The notes: generated from the sequence alone by a model not told the origin. A DNA stretch of 64,000 nucleotides from Thelonectria olida (GCA_020736575.1 JAGPYM010000002.1:2542001-2606000), one strand, 5' to 3'; shown: positions 12,186 through 22,361, numbered from the stretch's first letter. Numbers and translations: made by a program.

Positions 12186-12768
12186 GCAGTCCCAATGTTA
12201 GGTAGTGGGAGTGTCAACGAGAATGAGATAGATGATGATGACAGGGAGGGTGGTTATTCAAACGATGAGAAATGAAGAATTGGACATTGATCTAATTTGT
12301 CTAGACTAGCCAAAAAAAAAAAAGGGGGGGCTTCAATGGCAATATGAATTGGATGAATTCCATGGACGACAGATGCTTGGAAAAGAAGTACGCACCTAAT
12401 AACTGTTACCATGTGTGACGGCAGGCGTCTCCACACTGTGCAACCCACCAACTGCGAGGCTGAGAGCTTCTCCGTCCCGAAGCTGCAACAAGCATCTCCC
12501 GCTTCGCAAGCTTTGTTATTCCTCGACAATAGAGCAATTCAGCGCTCGGGACTGGCACGCGCTGTGAGAGCCTTTGAAATCTCCAGCCGATGACGTCCCA
12601 GCCAGCGCGACACCGTCGCAACCATTAGAATTACACTGCGCGCGCCAACTTCTTACCTCTCTTCTTTTTGAGCAGTGAATGGCTCTCGACACCTTCACCT
12701 CAATACATATGACTAGTTTAGTTTTTTTTTGGCCTCTCATCCTCTTCAACCAGAACCTCTAGCCCAAC
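12186..12768. other. Intergenic, DPP5 3' flank and BTP-gene promoter
   Basis: Contains a short A/G homopolymer (A11 G7 near 12312-12330) and a CT-rich leader with a T9 run just upstream of the ATG at 12769. No coding signal is seen. Confidence 0.5.
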
Positions 12769-13538
12769 ATGACGACGACGCCTTCTGTCTTCCACGCCCT
12801 CCTCCGCCCCTCCATCCTTCAGATTCTGCGAGCCACGGGCTACCACTCCACACGACCCGCCGTCCTCGATTCCATCACAGACCTTGCCGCGCGATACCTT
12901 TCGCTACTGTGCCAGACGACGGCCATCCATGCCATACACAACCACGGCGATGCCGGAGACTTCGACGTCTCGGACGTGCGCCAGGCCCTGCAGGACGTCG
13001 GCGCACTGCAGCCTGAGAGGGCGCTTATCGAGCAGCTGCGATCAGGCCAGGAGGATCTCCGTGGCGTAAACGAGTTTATCGAGTGGTTTGCAGGGCAGCG
13101 TATGAAGGAGATGATGGAGATTGGGAGCGGAGACGGGGAGTCGGACGCTACCGACTATCTTAATGGTATTGTTTACCTTTTTCCTGCATCACTCAATCAT
13201 CAGCCACCAGCTACGAAGAAGAGAAGATCAAGACTGACTGATATCCTACAGCGTTAAAGAAGAAACACGACAAAACCGGCGAAGACGCAAAATATCACGG
13301 CACCATCCTCGGCCGCGCTGTCGACACGGGCGAGATCCAGGTTGAAGGCGGCCCAGAAACAAGCATCAGTGAATGGATATACAACCGCGCTGTGACACCC
13401 GTCGACTCTGACGACGACGAGCCGCTCGCAAAGGTCCTGGGGAAGCCTCAACAGAACGGCCACGTGAGCGACGACGACGACTCTGGGCTCAGCTCGGTGG
13501 GCGACCGCATAGACCACGAAGAGATGGACTTGTCATAG
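12769..13538 (+). CDS. Bromodomain-associated (TAF3-like) histone-fold protein
   Basis: Exons 12769-13165 and 13252-13538 give 227 residues. Residues about 5-100 match the bromodomain-associated (BTP) histone fold of TAF3-type TFIID subunits: FHALLRPSILQILRATGY, then a helix around SITDLAARYLSLL, then an FDVSDVRQALQDVGAL motif. The second exon carries a conserved-looking YHGTILGR segment followed by an acidic, Ser/Asp-rich tail (DDDDSGLSSVGDRID). By family the protein would dimerise through its histone fold in TFIID or a related complex; that role is inferred. The ATG is the first in the leader and directly precedes the fold. The stop TAG (13536-13538) is followed in the same frame by a second, similar tail (separate entry). 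It is therefore open whether this stop is the only functional one. Confidence 0.85.
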
Positions 13539-13709
13539 GACGGACAGCGCTTTGTGTGGGACCCCGATGAGAAAGAGACCCCAGATTCGCAGTACACGCA
13601 GGATCAACCTGAACCCAAACGGAACGGCCGCGTGATTGACGACGATGTCGACTCAGGGCTCAGCTTCCTTGGTGACAGGATGGACGAGGACGACACAGAC
13701 TTCTCCTAG
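13454..13709 (+). repeat. In-frame tandem duplication of the BTP-protein tail across the TAG stop
   Basis: Copy 1 (from 13454) encodes NGHVSDDDDSGLSSVGDRID and ends EEMDLS-TAG. Copy 2 (from 13622) encodes NGRVIDDDVDSGLSFLGDRM and ends EDDTDFS-TAG. The two stops are 171 nt apart, so copy 2 is in frame with the gene, and no other stop intervenes. Similarity continues past both stops: GAC GGA CAG CGC TTT after the first and AAC GGA TAC CGC TTT after the second. The duplicated unit therefore included stop codon and 3' flank. Whether copy 2 is translated (by readthrough or a splice variant) is unknown. Confidence 0.85.
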
Positions 13710-14298
13710 AACGGATACCGCTTTCACCTTCACGTGGTAATCCGCTTTCACTTTCGTGTGGAATTCTCCATACTTCCTTGCCGCAAGCTTGGCGAATCGG
13801 GGGGAGCCGCTCCAGGGGAAGACAACAAAGATCAGACCCGAGGAAGACAGAAAAGGGGTCGACTGCTTTTTTTGAACCACTATTTTGTTTGCATAGCGTC
13901 GGAGTTATGGGGGGGAGGATTGACAGGAGGAACAGATAGGAAGTCTGATCGATAGGTACCTATGGGTCGATCACAAGAAGAAGTCCTTTTCTTATTGCTC
14001 CGCCTTTCGCTGGTGGCTGTAAAGATACATCGCGACTACACAAGTAATACAAACAGTCATACCCACATCATTCTCGAAAAGTCATGCGAATGTGAAGATT
14101 GAGCGTCAAGTTTTTGGTATCCTCAAATGAAATGAGCCAGAGGTGGTGTATTAAATATACAAATATGCCCAACAGCTCTTCCGTAGTCATAGTTCTAGTA
14201 TACATCTTCATCAGCAGGCCCGGCCGGCCCCTCGTCGCTTTTCTATACATCCACTTGTGGGAGATGGTACGTAGTAATACATGGTTCAAGATTATAAA
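13710..14298. other. Intergenic, convergent 3' flanks
   Basis: Lies between the BTP gene and the convergent PPR gene. It starts with a short direct repeat (CGCTTTCACCTTCACGTGG / CGCTTTCACTTTCGTGTGG, about 13719-13762). No coding signal is seen. Confidence 0.5.
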
Positions 14299-16785
14299 TC
14301 ACGACTGTCTCGCAGCCTTCCTCAGCAAATCGTACACGCCCATCTGGGTGGCCGCCTCACGAAAGGCCTTCTTCTTGGCTGACTCGTCCGCCTCGGCCGG
14401 CCAAAACTGCTTCTGCAGATACTCAAAGAGGGCCTCCTCGCGACGGTTGCCCTCAATCTTCGAAAGGTCGCCATCGGCCCAGGCGACGAGGCCGCTGTCG
14501 AGGTTGCGCTTGGCGTTTACGAGGCGGTGGCGGTGAGCGGTGGTGTCCCATGAGAGTTTTGTGGTGCCGAGGACCATTTCGAGGACGAGCATCTCTGGCG
14601 GGAGGAAGCGGAACAGGTCGCGGAGGGAGGTGAGGGCGACGATGAGGCCGGCGGGATCCTTGAGGCGGCGGAACGTGTGGAGGATCTTGCGAGCGAGCTG
14701 GCCGTCCATGCCGTCCGGTTCGAAGACGTCCTTGAACTTGACCGTCTCAGCGAAGAGGGCGCGAGTCGCCTGCGATTCGGCAAAGAAGGAGTCTTCGGAG
14801 ATTCTGTGGAGGCGGTTGATACCCAGCGTCTTCCACAGCGCGCTGAAGGTATAGGGGTCGGGTTTGACGCCTTGCTCTGTGACGAAAGCATTGTACAGCC
14901 CGAGGGCCTCCTTGGATTCGCCGGCTTGGATGCAGGACTCGAGGAGTTGGTTGATCATGAAGGCATCTGGACTGATCTCGGCGTCGCGGAACGCTTGCCA
15001 CAGTGCTTGGAGGCGATCGTGAAGGCCTCGTACGCGGTAGTTCTCCGCCAGCAGGGAGAAGGTCTCGAGGGTAGCTCTGGGAAAGGGCATCACGGCCGGC
15101 TGTGAGGCCGTCTTGGAAATGCCTTCATCCCGTCTCTCCTCGACGAACTTGATCCGAGACTCAATCATGCCCCACGCCATCTCATCCGCCTTCTCTAGGT
15201 CATCAACGCCCCCTGAACGATGCCAGGCGCCAACGAGGCCATTGAGATGAATGGGAGCGGCAACCACGCCCTTCCTCCGCATAAAGTCAACCACACTCAA
15301 GGCTCCGTTTAAGTCGCCGGCACCAATGAGCCGTTTCAGCCACTTGCCAACGAAGAACTTGTTCGCAATGACCGAAGGGAGGTGTTTCTGCCCCTTCATG
15401 TCAATCTTTCCAAGGCTCATCATGTCGACAAACGCATAGAGGGCGTTCTCGGTCTGGTTCGTCGTCAAGAAATAGGATATAACTTGGTCGTAATCCTCAA
15501 TCTTCATATCTTGTCCGAGAAGCTCTCGAAGTTGGCGGTAGACAGCCCAAGCTCGTTCTGGACCCTCTTCGGTTCCTAGCTCGGCGTATGTGCGGATGAG
15601 AGGCATCAGGATTCGTGGGTCAGTCCGCTTTTCGAGGAGCTTGTTAATGGCCCTCTGCGCCTGTTCCAAGTCTCCGGCTCGACAAAAGATCCTCACGCCG
15701 AGCTCCCAGAATTCCTGGAAAGTCTCTGCGTTGTCGTCACCTAGAGTGCTCATGCATCGTTTCCAGTTGTCAATCGCCTTGGCTTCCCAGCCATCCACGA
15801 ATACAGCCTCAATGGTAACGAGTTGCTGAGCAGGGCTGAGGACAATTTTCGCCTCGCTCATGTCTCGTGACAGCAACGAGATGTGCGACAGTCGGTGAAT
15901 GTTGACCGACTCGTCTGCCGAGAAGACTTTCCACAAGAAATCCCACACACTGAGAGGGACGTTGTTCCATCCATGCGCTAGGGAAAGCCTTGCCGCGTGG
16001 TAGGCCTTGTACACGGCCTGGATACTCTTCTTGGTGAGCTTTACATCTCGGCGCATATCTCGGGATACTCGAGCGAGTACAGAGTTGAGCCTTGTAATCT
16101 TCTTCCGCTGGTTGATTGTCCACGGCTTCTCTGGAACCTGCGGCAGCGTCATTCTCGAGCCCAGGTTCCCCATCCCCGGCAACCCTGGAAGCTCTAGATC
16201 CAGCTCTTCCAGCACCTCTTTGGGCAATTCCGCGCCGGTCTTGTCGATTTCCGCATCGATGGCAGCGTTGTAAGCGTCCATCTTGGCCACCAACCTTTCT
16301 AGATCGTCCGCCGTCCTCATTTTTTCCCATTCCCCGCCTAGCTGGCTCACGACCTCATCGAACGCATTGCTCGCTTCTTTCCCACCCATTTCGTTCTTCA
16401 TTTCGAGCAACACATTCTTGAGCGCCGACGCATCGAGCTCGTTGAGCGACTCGTCGAACGCACTCTCGGTTGAAAGCTGTGTTCGCTTGTTGTCGTTCTG
16501 CTCAAAGTACTTGACGGAGAAGCCCTCTTCCTTCTTTTCCTGTTTGGGATTTCGGAGGGATCGAATTCGTTCCAGATACTGCATCAATTCTGCCTTGTTT
16601 GGTTTCCGTGATACCGCATCGTCCATAGGAGGTCGTGTCGTCGTTGATATCATCGTCTTCGCCTTGGTGCTGTAAGCTGCTGCTGATATTTGTTGCGTCG
16701 GCCGTTGTCGAATCGCTAGTCGACATGAACGGCATATCGTGTCGTTTCGACATCGTAAATCGAAAAGAAGAGGTCGACCCGGCAT
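14299..16785 (-). CDS. Mitochondrial pentatricopeptide-repeat (PPR) protein
   Basis: A single exon of 828 residues. The N-terminus (MPGRPLLFDLRCRNDTICRS...) is rich in Arg, Ser and Thr and poor in acids through residue 45, consistent with a mitochondrial presequence. After a coiled, acidic linker, the region from about residue 330 to 690 reads as helical PPR/TPR-like repeats. Examples are FCRAGDLEQAQRAINKLLEK, AWAVYRQLRELLGQDMKIED, GAGDLNGALSVVDFMRRKGV and IQAGESKEALGLYNAFVTEQ. Fungal proteins of this type usually bind organellar RNA for processing, stability or translation, or assist complex assembly. I cannot say which (CYA5-, CIA84- or another type). The gene is divergent from RCL1 with 305 bp between the start codons. 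Confidence 0.8.
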   Translation of the reverse strand: MPGRPLLFDLRCRNDTICRSCRLAIRQRPTQQISAAAYSTKAKTMISTTTRPPMDDAVSRKPNKAELMQYLERIRSLRNPKQEKKEEGFSVKYFEQNDNKRTQLSTESAFDESLNELDASALKNVLLEMKNEMGGKEASNAFDEVVSQLGGEWEKMRTADDLERLVAKMDAYNAAIDAEIDKTGAELPKEVLEELDLELPGLPGMGNLGSRMTLPQVPEKPWTINQRKKITRLNSVLARVSRDMRRDVKLTKKSIQAVYKAYHAARLSLAHGWNNVPLSVWDFLWKVFSADESVNIHRLSHISLLSRDMSEAKIVLSPAQQLVTIEAVFVDGWEAKAIDNWKRCMSTLGDDNAETFQEFWELGVRIFCRAGDLEQAQRAINKLLEKRTDPRILMPLIRTYAELGTEEGPERAWAVYRQLRELLGQDMKIEDYDQVISYFLTTNQTENALYAFVDMMSLGKIDMKGQKHLPSVIANKFFVGKWLKRLIGAGDLNGALSVVDFMRRKGVVAAPIHLNGLVGAWHRSGGVDDLEKADEMAWGMIESRIKFVEERRDEGISKTASQPAVMPFPRATLETFSLLAENYRVRGLHDRLQALWQAFRDAEISPDAFMINQLLESCIQAGESKEALGLYNAFVTEQGVKPDPYTFSALWKTLGINRLHRISEDSFFAESQATRALFAETVKFKDVFEPDGMDGQLARKILHTFRRLKDPAGLIVALTSLRDLFRFLPPEMLVLEMVLGTTKLSWDTTAHRHRLVNAKRNLDSGLVAWADGDLSKIEGNRREEALFEYLQKQFWPAEADESAKKKAFREAATQMGVYDLLRKAARQS

Positions 16786-17090
16786 TTTCGTAATGCGCGA
16801 GCCTCCAGCTTCAAGTATCTTGAAAAGAAACTGGAAGCTTTCGTAGTCGTTAGATCTTTAACTTATTTTTTAGGATATCGATCGCGCTGAACAACGGGTT
16901 TGACCATCAAGTGTTATCGATAAGACTCCAAATCCATCAGTGGGGAGCTTGAATTGTCTGCTCACCGCCTGCCATTTTAGCCAAGCCAGTAACTTTTTAC
17001 CCGGCAGAAAGATAATTTTTGTTCAGACGGCGGGATGCGCAAGTCGTGATTGCTTCTTCAAGATACCCCCGCCCCCCAACAACCAGAGCC
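16786..17090. promoter_or_regulatory. Shared divergent promoter region (PPR gene / RCL1)
   Basis: The 305 bp between divergent ATGs must hold both promoters and leaders. No TATA box is evident. It contains a C-rich run just before the RCL1 ATG. Confidence 0.5.
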
Positions 17091-18305
17091 ATGTCGAATT
17101 CCACGCCGGAATTCCTCCGATTTACAGGCCATCGGGCCTTTACCCAGCGGCTGGTCCTATCAACCCTCACCGGCCGCCCCATCCACATTTCGAAAATCCG
17201 AAGCACGTCGCCGACGAATCCTGGCTTGGCCCCCCATGAGATCTCGTTCTTGCGTCTCATGGAGGGCGTCACCAACGGCAGCTCCATGCAGATTTCGTAC
17301 ACGGGTACGACCATCACCTACCACCCCGGCTTGATTACGGGAACAATTGCCGGCTTTGGAGCTTCCGACGGCGATGTCATTGAGCACAGCATCCCCATGA
17401 CTTGCACCCGCGGTGTCACCTACTTCCTCCTCCCGCTCTGTCTTCTGGCGCCCTTTTCGAAAGCGCACATGAACGTCCGTTTCTCCGGCCCCGGCGTCAT
17501 CACATCCTCCACGGAGACGGGCGACATGTCCGTCGACTCCTTTCGAACCGCCATCCTCCCCCTCTTCGCCTTGTTTGGCATCCCTCCCGCGCGGATAGAG
17601 CTACGTGTGCTGCAGCGCTCATGCGCCGGGCCTGGTGGACGAGGTGGCGGCGGCTGCGTCGAGCTGCGGTTCGCGAGCCAGGTGCGGTTACCAAAGACGC
17701 TGCATCTCAACCGCAGTCCCGGGCGCATCAAGAAGATTCGAGGTGTCGCGTACTGCACGGGGGTTTCTGCATCCAACAACGCACGCATGATTCATTCTGC
17801 CCGCGAGGTTCTCAATCCTTTTGTCTCTGATATCCACGTCGCTGCGCAATACGACCAGGCTCCTTTGGTGCCCACTGGCGACAAGGCAGGGAGCAAGCGA
17901 CGACTGGGCATTGGTTTTGGGTTGAGCTTGGTGGCGGAATCCAGCGCGGTCGGAGTTGTGTACTCTGCGGATGTGGTGGTTCCTCCCGAGGGCGGTGTGG
18001 TTCCCGAAGACATTGGCAAGCGATGCGCGTATCAACTCCTGGAGACTATCGAGAAGAGTGGATGTGTCACTCATAGCTCTGCCCCGACGGTTCTTACGTT
18101 GATGGCGATGGGATCGGAAGATGTTGGTCGGCTAAGGATAGGCCGAGATGTCCTTGGAACTGAAGAGATGGTAGGACTAGCAAGGGACTTGAAGACATTC
18201 GGAGCAAGTAACTGGGGTATGAGAGATGTCGGAGACGAGACGGAGGATATCATAATTTCTGTTAAGGGTACTGGCGTTGGCAATGTGGGCAGGAAGATAG
18301 CGTAA
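17091..18305 (+). CDS. RCL1: Rcl1, RNA 3'-phosphate cyclase-like ribosome biogenesis protein
   Basis: Nucleolar protein of the SSU processome. In yeast it partners Bms1 and is required for 18S rRNA maturation at site A2. Single exon, 404 residues, close to the usual eukaryotic Rcl1 length. Seen: the N-terminal FTGHRAFTQRLVLSTLTGRP block, HEISFLRLMEGVTNGS, the PGLITGTI motif, the SVDSFRTAILPLFALFGIP segment and the RSCAGPGGRGGGGCVELRF turn. The latter part includes RIKKIRGVAYCTGVSASNNA. The arrangement follows the RNA-terminal phosphate cyclase fold with its inserted domain. The frame is open upstream, but the ATG at 17091 fits the family N-terminus. The gene converges on the DUF1746 gene, leaving 110 bp between stop codons. 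Confidence 0.95.
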   Translation: MSNSTPEFLRFTGHRAFTQRLVLSTLTGRPIHISKIRSTSPTNPGLAPHEISFLRLMEGVTNGSSMQISYTGTTITYHPGLITGTIAGFGASDGDVIEHSIPMTCTRGVTYFLLPLCLLAPFSKAHMNVRFSGPGVITSSTETGDMSVDSFRTAILPLFALFGIPPARIELRVLQRSCAGPGGRGGGGCVELRFASQVRLPKTLHLNRSPGRIKKIRGVAYCTGVSASNNARMIHSAREVLNPFVSDIHVAAQYDQAPLVPTGDKAGSKRRLGIGFGLSLVAESSAVGVVYSADVVVPPEGGVVPEDIGKRCAYQLLETIEKSGCVTHSSAPTVLTLMAMGSEDVGRLRIGRDVLGTEEMVGLARDLKTFGASNWGMRDVGDETEDIIISVKGTGVGNVGRKIA

Positions 18306-18415
18306 GCGCAAGACAAAAGCATCTGGGATTTCAAGGTTTTAGATATCACAACACACTCGGAGTCGTTTTAAACCAACTGCACGCCTGTAAACTTCCTGCG
18401 CTACCAATAGTCCCA

Positions 18416-19497
18416 TCAATCATTTTGCACCGTCCGAACTGTCACATTGGCCCCTCGCCGGCGCGCCTCTAGAGCTGCCATAGTCGCTCCATAGCTTATT
18501 GTCCGAAGGGAGTCGGCAGCCGTCCTCTCGAGATCCATAGCGGCGGCACGGACGGTATGTAGGATGTGGTACTCGCCGAGTATCGCATTCCCAGAGCTCA
18601 TTGAATCCGACAAGGGCGATCTTGAGGATTCGTCCGGTGTTGGGGACTCTCTTGAGGCGGGCCCTGAATCTGGAGACGCGTCGTTGGTATCATCCGCATC
18701 GCTTGCGCGACGAAGTGGTTGCATCTCAATATCGTGCTCATTCGTCTCATCCATGGTTGAAGCGGCCATGTCGCGTGAGACGCCACGTTCCTCAGCATCT
18801 AAATCTTGTATGGTGGGCATCGACATTATCTCTCGGGCTTGGTCCGGTGATGCAGGACGGAAAGTCTTCAGCATAATGCGAAGCCTTTCTCGTTCGGCAT
18901 GTATAGTGAGCATCAGGCTCTGGACGAGGACGATGGCGAGGTCGGCCAGTATATAATACAATCGAGACTTGGGGGGTTTCTGGCCGACAAAATCAATAAT
19001 CACGCCGCCATGCATATACTCTCGATGATAGTCTGGCCCTGTTGAAAGAGCGCAGAAAAGGTGTAAAAGAATACAAATAACGTTCGGGATCAGAACTCCC
19101 ATAGCATGCCCGCGGCTCGGTGGAATGTGAAAGGGGAAAGACTCGGCCTTCGGGGTCAAGTACGTATATTGACCAGCCGCTCGCAGAACAAATCGAAACA
19201 TGGAACACCTAGAGATGAAGGATGTGTGTAAGCAAAGTGGTGGCGTGACAGAAGAGGCCAGACATACTCCATATAATACAGGGCGCTCAACTCGGCAAAC
19301 ACAAGGGTATCGAGACTCTTTAACAAGTGGGTGACGAATTCTAACTTCTTGGACAATCCAGGATGGCGCCTCTTTCTGCTCTTCTTCCTCCTTCGACGCT
19401 GCGAATGCGACTGGGCGCGACGTCGGGACGGCGGGCTGGGCTGATCAGGAGCATCCTCCACGCGCGCCGGGGAGCTCGGCGAGGCATCATGGCTCAT
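18416..19497 (-). CDS. DUF1746 membrane protein (DSC E3 ligase subunit 4-like)
   Basis: Exons 19497-19268 and 19208-18416 give 340 residues. After a basic Arg/Ser-rich cytosolic N-terminus comes the DUF1746 signature: KLEFVTHLLKSLDTLVFAEL followed by the YYMECSMFRFVLRA junction, which is created by splicing. Three hydrophobic segments are visible, around LVFAELSALYYM, GVLIPNVICILLHLFCAL and LYYILADLAIVLVQSLML. The remainder is an acidic Ser/Pro-rich tail. DUF1746 occurs in fission yeast Dsc4, a subunit of the Golgi Dsc ubiquitin ligase that activates SREBP. Assignment to that complex is by family only. The ATG at 19497 is the first in frame after the upstream region. Confidence 0.8.
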
Positions 19498-21407
19498 TCT
19501 CGGGGTTCGTCATCTGTGGACGTCGCGGGCGAGCCGAAAATCTGCATGAGAGCAGAGCTGAGCAGGGGCGGATATGCTCAGGACGAGCTTGAGCAAGTCA
19601 TGAAGAGATGCCGAATCTGCAAGGCTGCCAGGGGAGGGTGAGCTTCTTTGGCCACGTGCCGGGATTTGGTCGACGGTGTTTGTATGTGTTTTGGAGCATG
19701 CAGCGTGTAAGTGTGCATGCGCGGTCTGCCGAGATGACGCCACAAGTTATCTGCAGGCTCGAGGAGCTTTTCGCAAGGGTTTGGTGTGTGGTGAGTGGTT
19801 GACTTCAAGTCTTCCTGCGGAAGGTTGAGGATGACGAGGCTCCAGCGGTGCGACCACTCCGATAAGATAAGCAAACCCAGCAAGGATATCAACTAAAGAG
19901 GGGCAAGCCGCAGTGGCTCGTCTTGGACAAAACGTCCCTGTCGTGGCTGAAAGGGAACACGATTAATCCGAAGGACGGGGCAACGTCTTGAGGGCAACTG
20001 CGTCGTCATGACAATTGTTTTTCCGCCATTGTTCAATCAATTGGGACTAGCCCGGACTTGGTGCTCTGATCGGGTCTTGTCCCTGGAGATTTGAAGATGG
20101 TGATAGTAACGGAAGGGGACGGGACGCCTTCACACCGGATGAGGGTAGAGCCGTAACTATCTACCTAATCTAGATGCTCGAATCCAGTCTACGACGGCAT
20201 TCCCAAGGTTGGTGATCGCAACGGAACTTACAGTTAAGGGCCCGAGAGATCGAAGAGCCCAATTTTGAAGCTTTATCGTCTCGTGTTGTTGGATCGGCTA
20301 ACCCCAGAAACAGCGAGTCCCTGAAGCATTGGACCCTTATTTTGACGCCATGATAAAAAGTGACGTCCACGAGTGAATAGTCGTGCAAAAAAGGGGAGGG
20401 AAAAGACGCCAACACGTTGCAATTGGAGCTGATGACGAATTTGCGAGTAGGCGTGTTTTGATCGCCAAGCGTGCTCTTCTCGTTTTTGCGAATCGCACAC
20501 TTATCGTCAACTCGTCTCCTCCATCTGCCCCACCCCCAATTGAAGCTATTCGCATTCGGATCTGGCAACACACAGCTGGGTGGCCCTGAATAATGCAGAT
20601 GACAATTCATCTTGTTGGTTGACCGATTCCGGGCCGATCCATATCAGTAACTTATAGCTTATTCTCTACAAAGAAACTGGTTATTTCCTCGACTTGTTCA
20701 TCCAACCTCTCAACTGCAACGTCTCGATGCCCTCACACCATTACCCCACAAAACCCACCCTGAGCCGCCTAGAGCATTTCCCCACTGGACGTGCGAATCG
20801 CCCCTCATCCGCCCCTGGCAAAGGGCGAGGGCCGAGCTGCAACAGCTTTCCCTCTCTCTGCTCTCTCTAAGAGAGTGCCCATTACAAAGCAAGTTAAGCC
20901 TTGAATCCCTTGAAAATGCAACGGAACCCCGGATCACATCCCGCAAGCAACGTCAAATTATATGGGGCCGAAAATGCACAATAGCTGGTGGCGTGACCCT
21001 CCATACTCCATCATGTAAGCGATGACCACGGCCCAACCGATGATGCTCAGACGCGCGCGCTCCCATCGCCCCAATTCTCCATGAGCTTGACGAGCGGGCT
21101 CTGGGCCTAGATTCCCCATTGAATTTGCCGATCCGAAAGCCCCCAAAGACCGGGCGTCGAGTCGATTGGTCGTGCCAGCGGTTGGTGTGGTTGCGTCAAA
21201 GGGTCATTCGCTTCGCTTCCTTTCGCCTTAGGCAAAAGCTTACCTCCTGCATTGGCATTCTCCGTTGGTTGAGTTAGTCTGGCCCAGTTTGCTTAGTCGT
21301 CGCGGATAGTGTGGGTGGCTGTTCTGGTCCTGGTGTGAGTTCATGTGCAGTTACGTATGTAACCACAATGCCAAAGAGAGGAGCTCCGGGCGTACGCCTG
21401 AGAAGGG

Positions 21408-21422
21408 AGGGGAATGGAGGGG
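21408..21422. promoter_or_regulatory. Paired STRE-like elements (AGGGG)
   Basis: Two AGGGG cores begin at 21408 and 21418, about 50-60 bp upstream of the TATA box. Two further cores in the opposite orientation (CCCCT) lie at 20801 and 20812. In yeast and many fungi AGGGG is bound by Msn2/4-type stress regulators. The match is a 5-mer, so function is inferred from clustering near a TATA box. Confidence 0.4.
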
Positions 21423-21467
21423 GACAGGAGCTGAGGTGACGAGCCCGAGCCAAAACAGATCGTCTTC

Positions 21468-21475
21468 TATATAAG
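21468..21475 (+). promoter_or_regulatory. TATA box of the small-protein gene
   Basis: TATATAAG lies about 140 bp upstream of the ATG at 21614. It is followed by a C/A-rich leader ending in ACCATGG, a good initiation context. Such clear TATA boxes are unusual among the housekeeping genes of this window. Confidence 0.65.
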
Positions 21476-21613
21476 GTGTGCGACCTTGGCACCCTCCCAT
21501 CTTCCTTTCTCCTCATCAGATCCCTCAAGACCAAGACACCTCTAAGCAACCAAATCGAGTCGATAAATCCAACCAGGACCAAACACTACAGCTTCCTCTC
21601 CAAAACAGCCACC

Positions 21614-21965
21614 ATGGATTCAGGAGCTCCCCAGAACAACCAGCAGAACACCACCCGCCGTCGTGTACGCTTGCCGCTCCCTTACCCCTCCTTCTCACAC
21701 GAACCCCCTCACTAACCACTTCCATAACAGAGCTCCGGCTGGATGCCCGCCTTTGCCAGTCTATCTGAACAAAAGCGTGGTTCTGAAGCGAATACTGTTC
21801 GTCGACAGAGCATGTCCGACCAGCAACCCAAGGGCGGCATCTTCAGCCAATTCTTCCACAAGTAAGATCAACCAAGTTCCCGTCCATTGCGCCACCACTT
21901 CTCAAGGGCACCCGACTAACAGCGCTTTCCCGTATAGCAACTTCGGCCGAGATGCCACCAAGTAA
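21614..21965 (+). CDS. Small basic protein of unknown function (69 residues)
   Basis: Exons 21614-21664, 21731-21861 and 21938-21965 give 69 residues. Both introns (66 and 76 bp) have GT-AG ends and preserve the frame. The protein is polar and basic: a Gln/Asn-rich start, an RRRSSGWMPAFASLSEQKRG block, an RRQSMSDQQPKGG stretch and the terminal IFSQFFHNNFGRDATK. There is no signal peptide or membrane segment. RRxS motifs could be kinase sites. I do not recognise a family with a known function. The strong TATA/STRE promoter suggests high, stress- or development-regulated expression. The stop is followed by a convergent PXR1 gene. Confidence 0.75.
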
Positions 21966-22361
21966 ATCGTATCGCGCGAAATGAAATAACACGAGTAAGA
22001 GAAGAGGTGGGTGTGTATAATTGAATATTCGGGAAATGTGGGGTAGGGATGTATTAGAGACGCGACCACGACAGACTGTAGGAATAGGAAATGAATCTTG
22101 AACTTGATTGTATTCGCACCATCTAATCGTCGCTCGACCCGGTGGCGTCTTGAGACGTCTTGATCTTCAGGAACACACACCACACCATTGACTTTTCCCC
22201 TGCCTTTGCCAACGTGTGCGAAACTGAGTAAATGAACACCAAACTCCTTTAAACCAAACCTGACACGTTCTAGTGTTGTATCGGGCAGAAAATCTGCAAA
22301 TGGGAACCGGCTCATACTATCGCTTGCGAAGTTCGTGTATGTCTTGACAATTGGACCACTT
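21966..22361. other. Convergent 3' flanks
   Basis: The 396 bp between the small-protein gene and PXR1 hold only 3' untranslated sequence as far as I can see. Confidence 0.5.

Larger units (their letters stand above)
19498..21613. other. Long intergenic region before a small-protein gene
   Basis: Open frames here are short, overlapping and without family features. The right part is the promoter and leader of the gene at 21614. It carries four STRE cores (CCCCT at 20801 and 20812; AGGGG at 21408 and 21418) and a TATA box at 21468. The remaining part, roughly 19.5-20.7 kb, shows nothing I can name. Confidence 0.5.
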
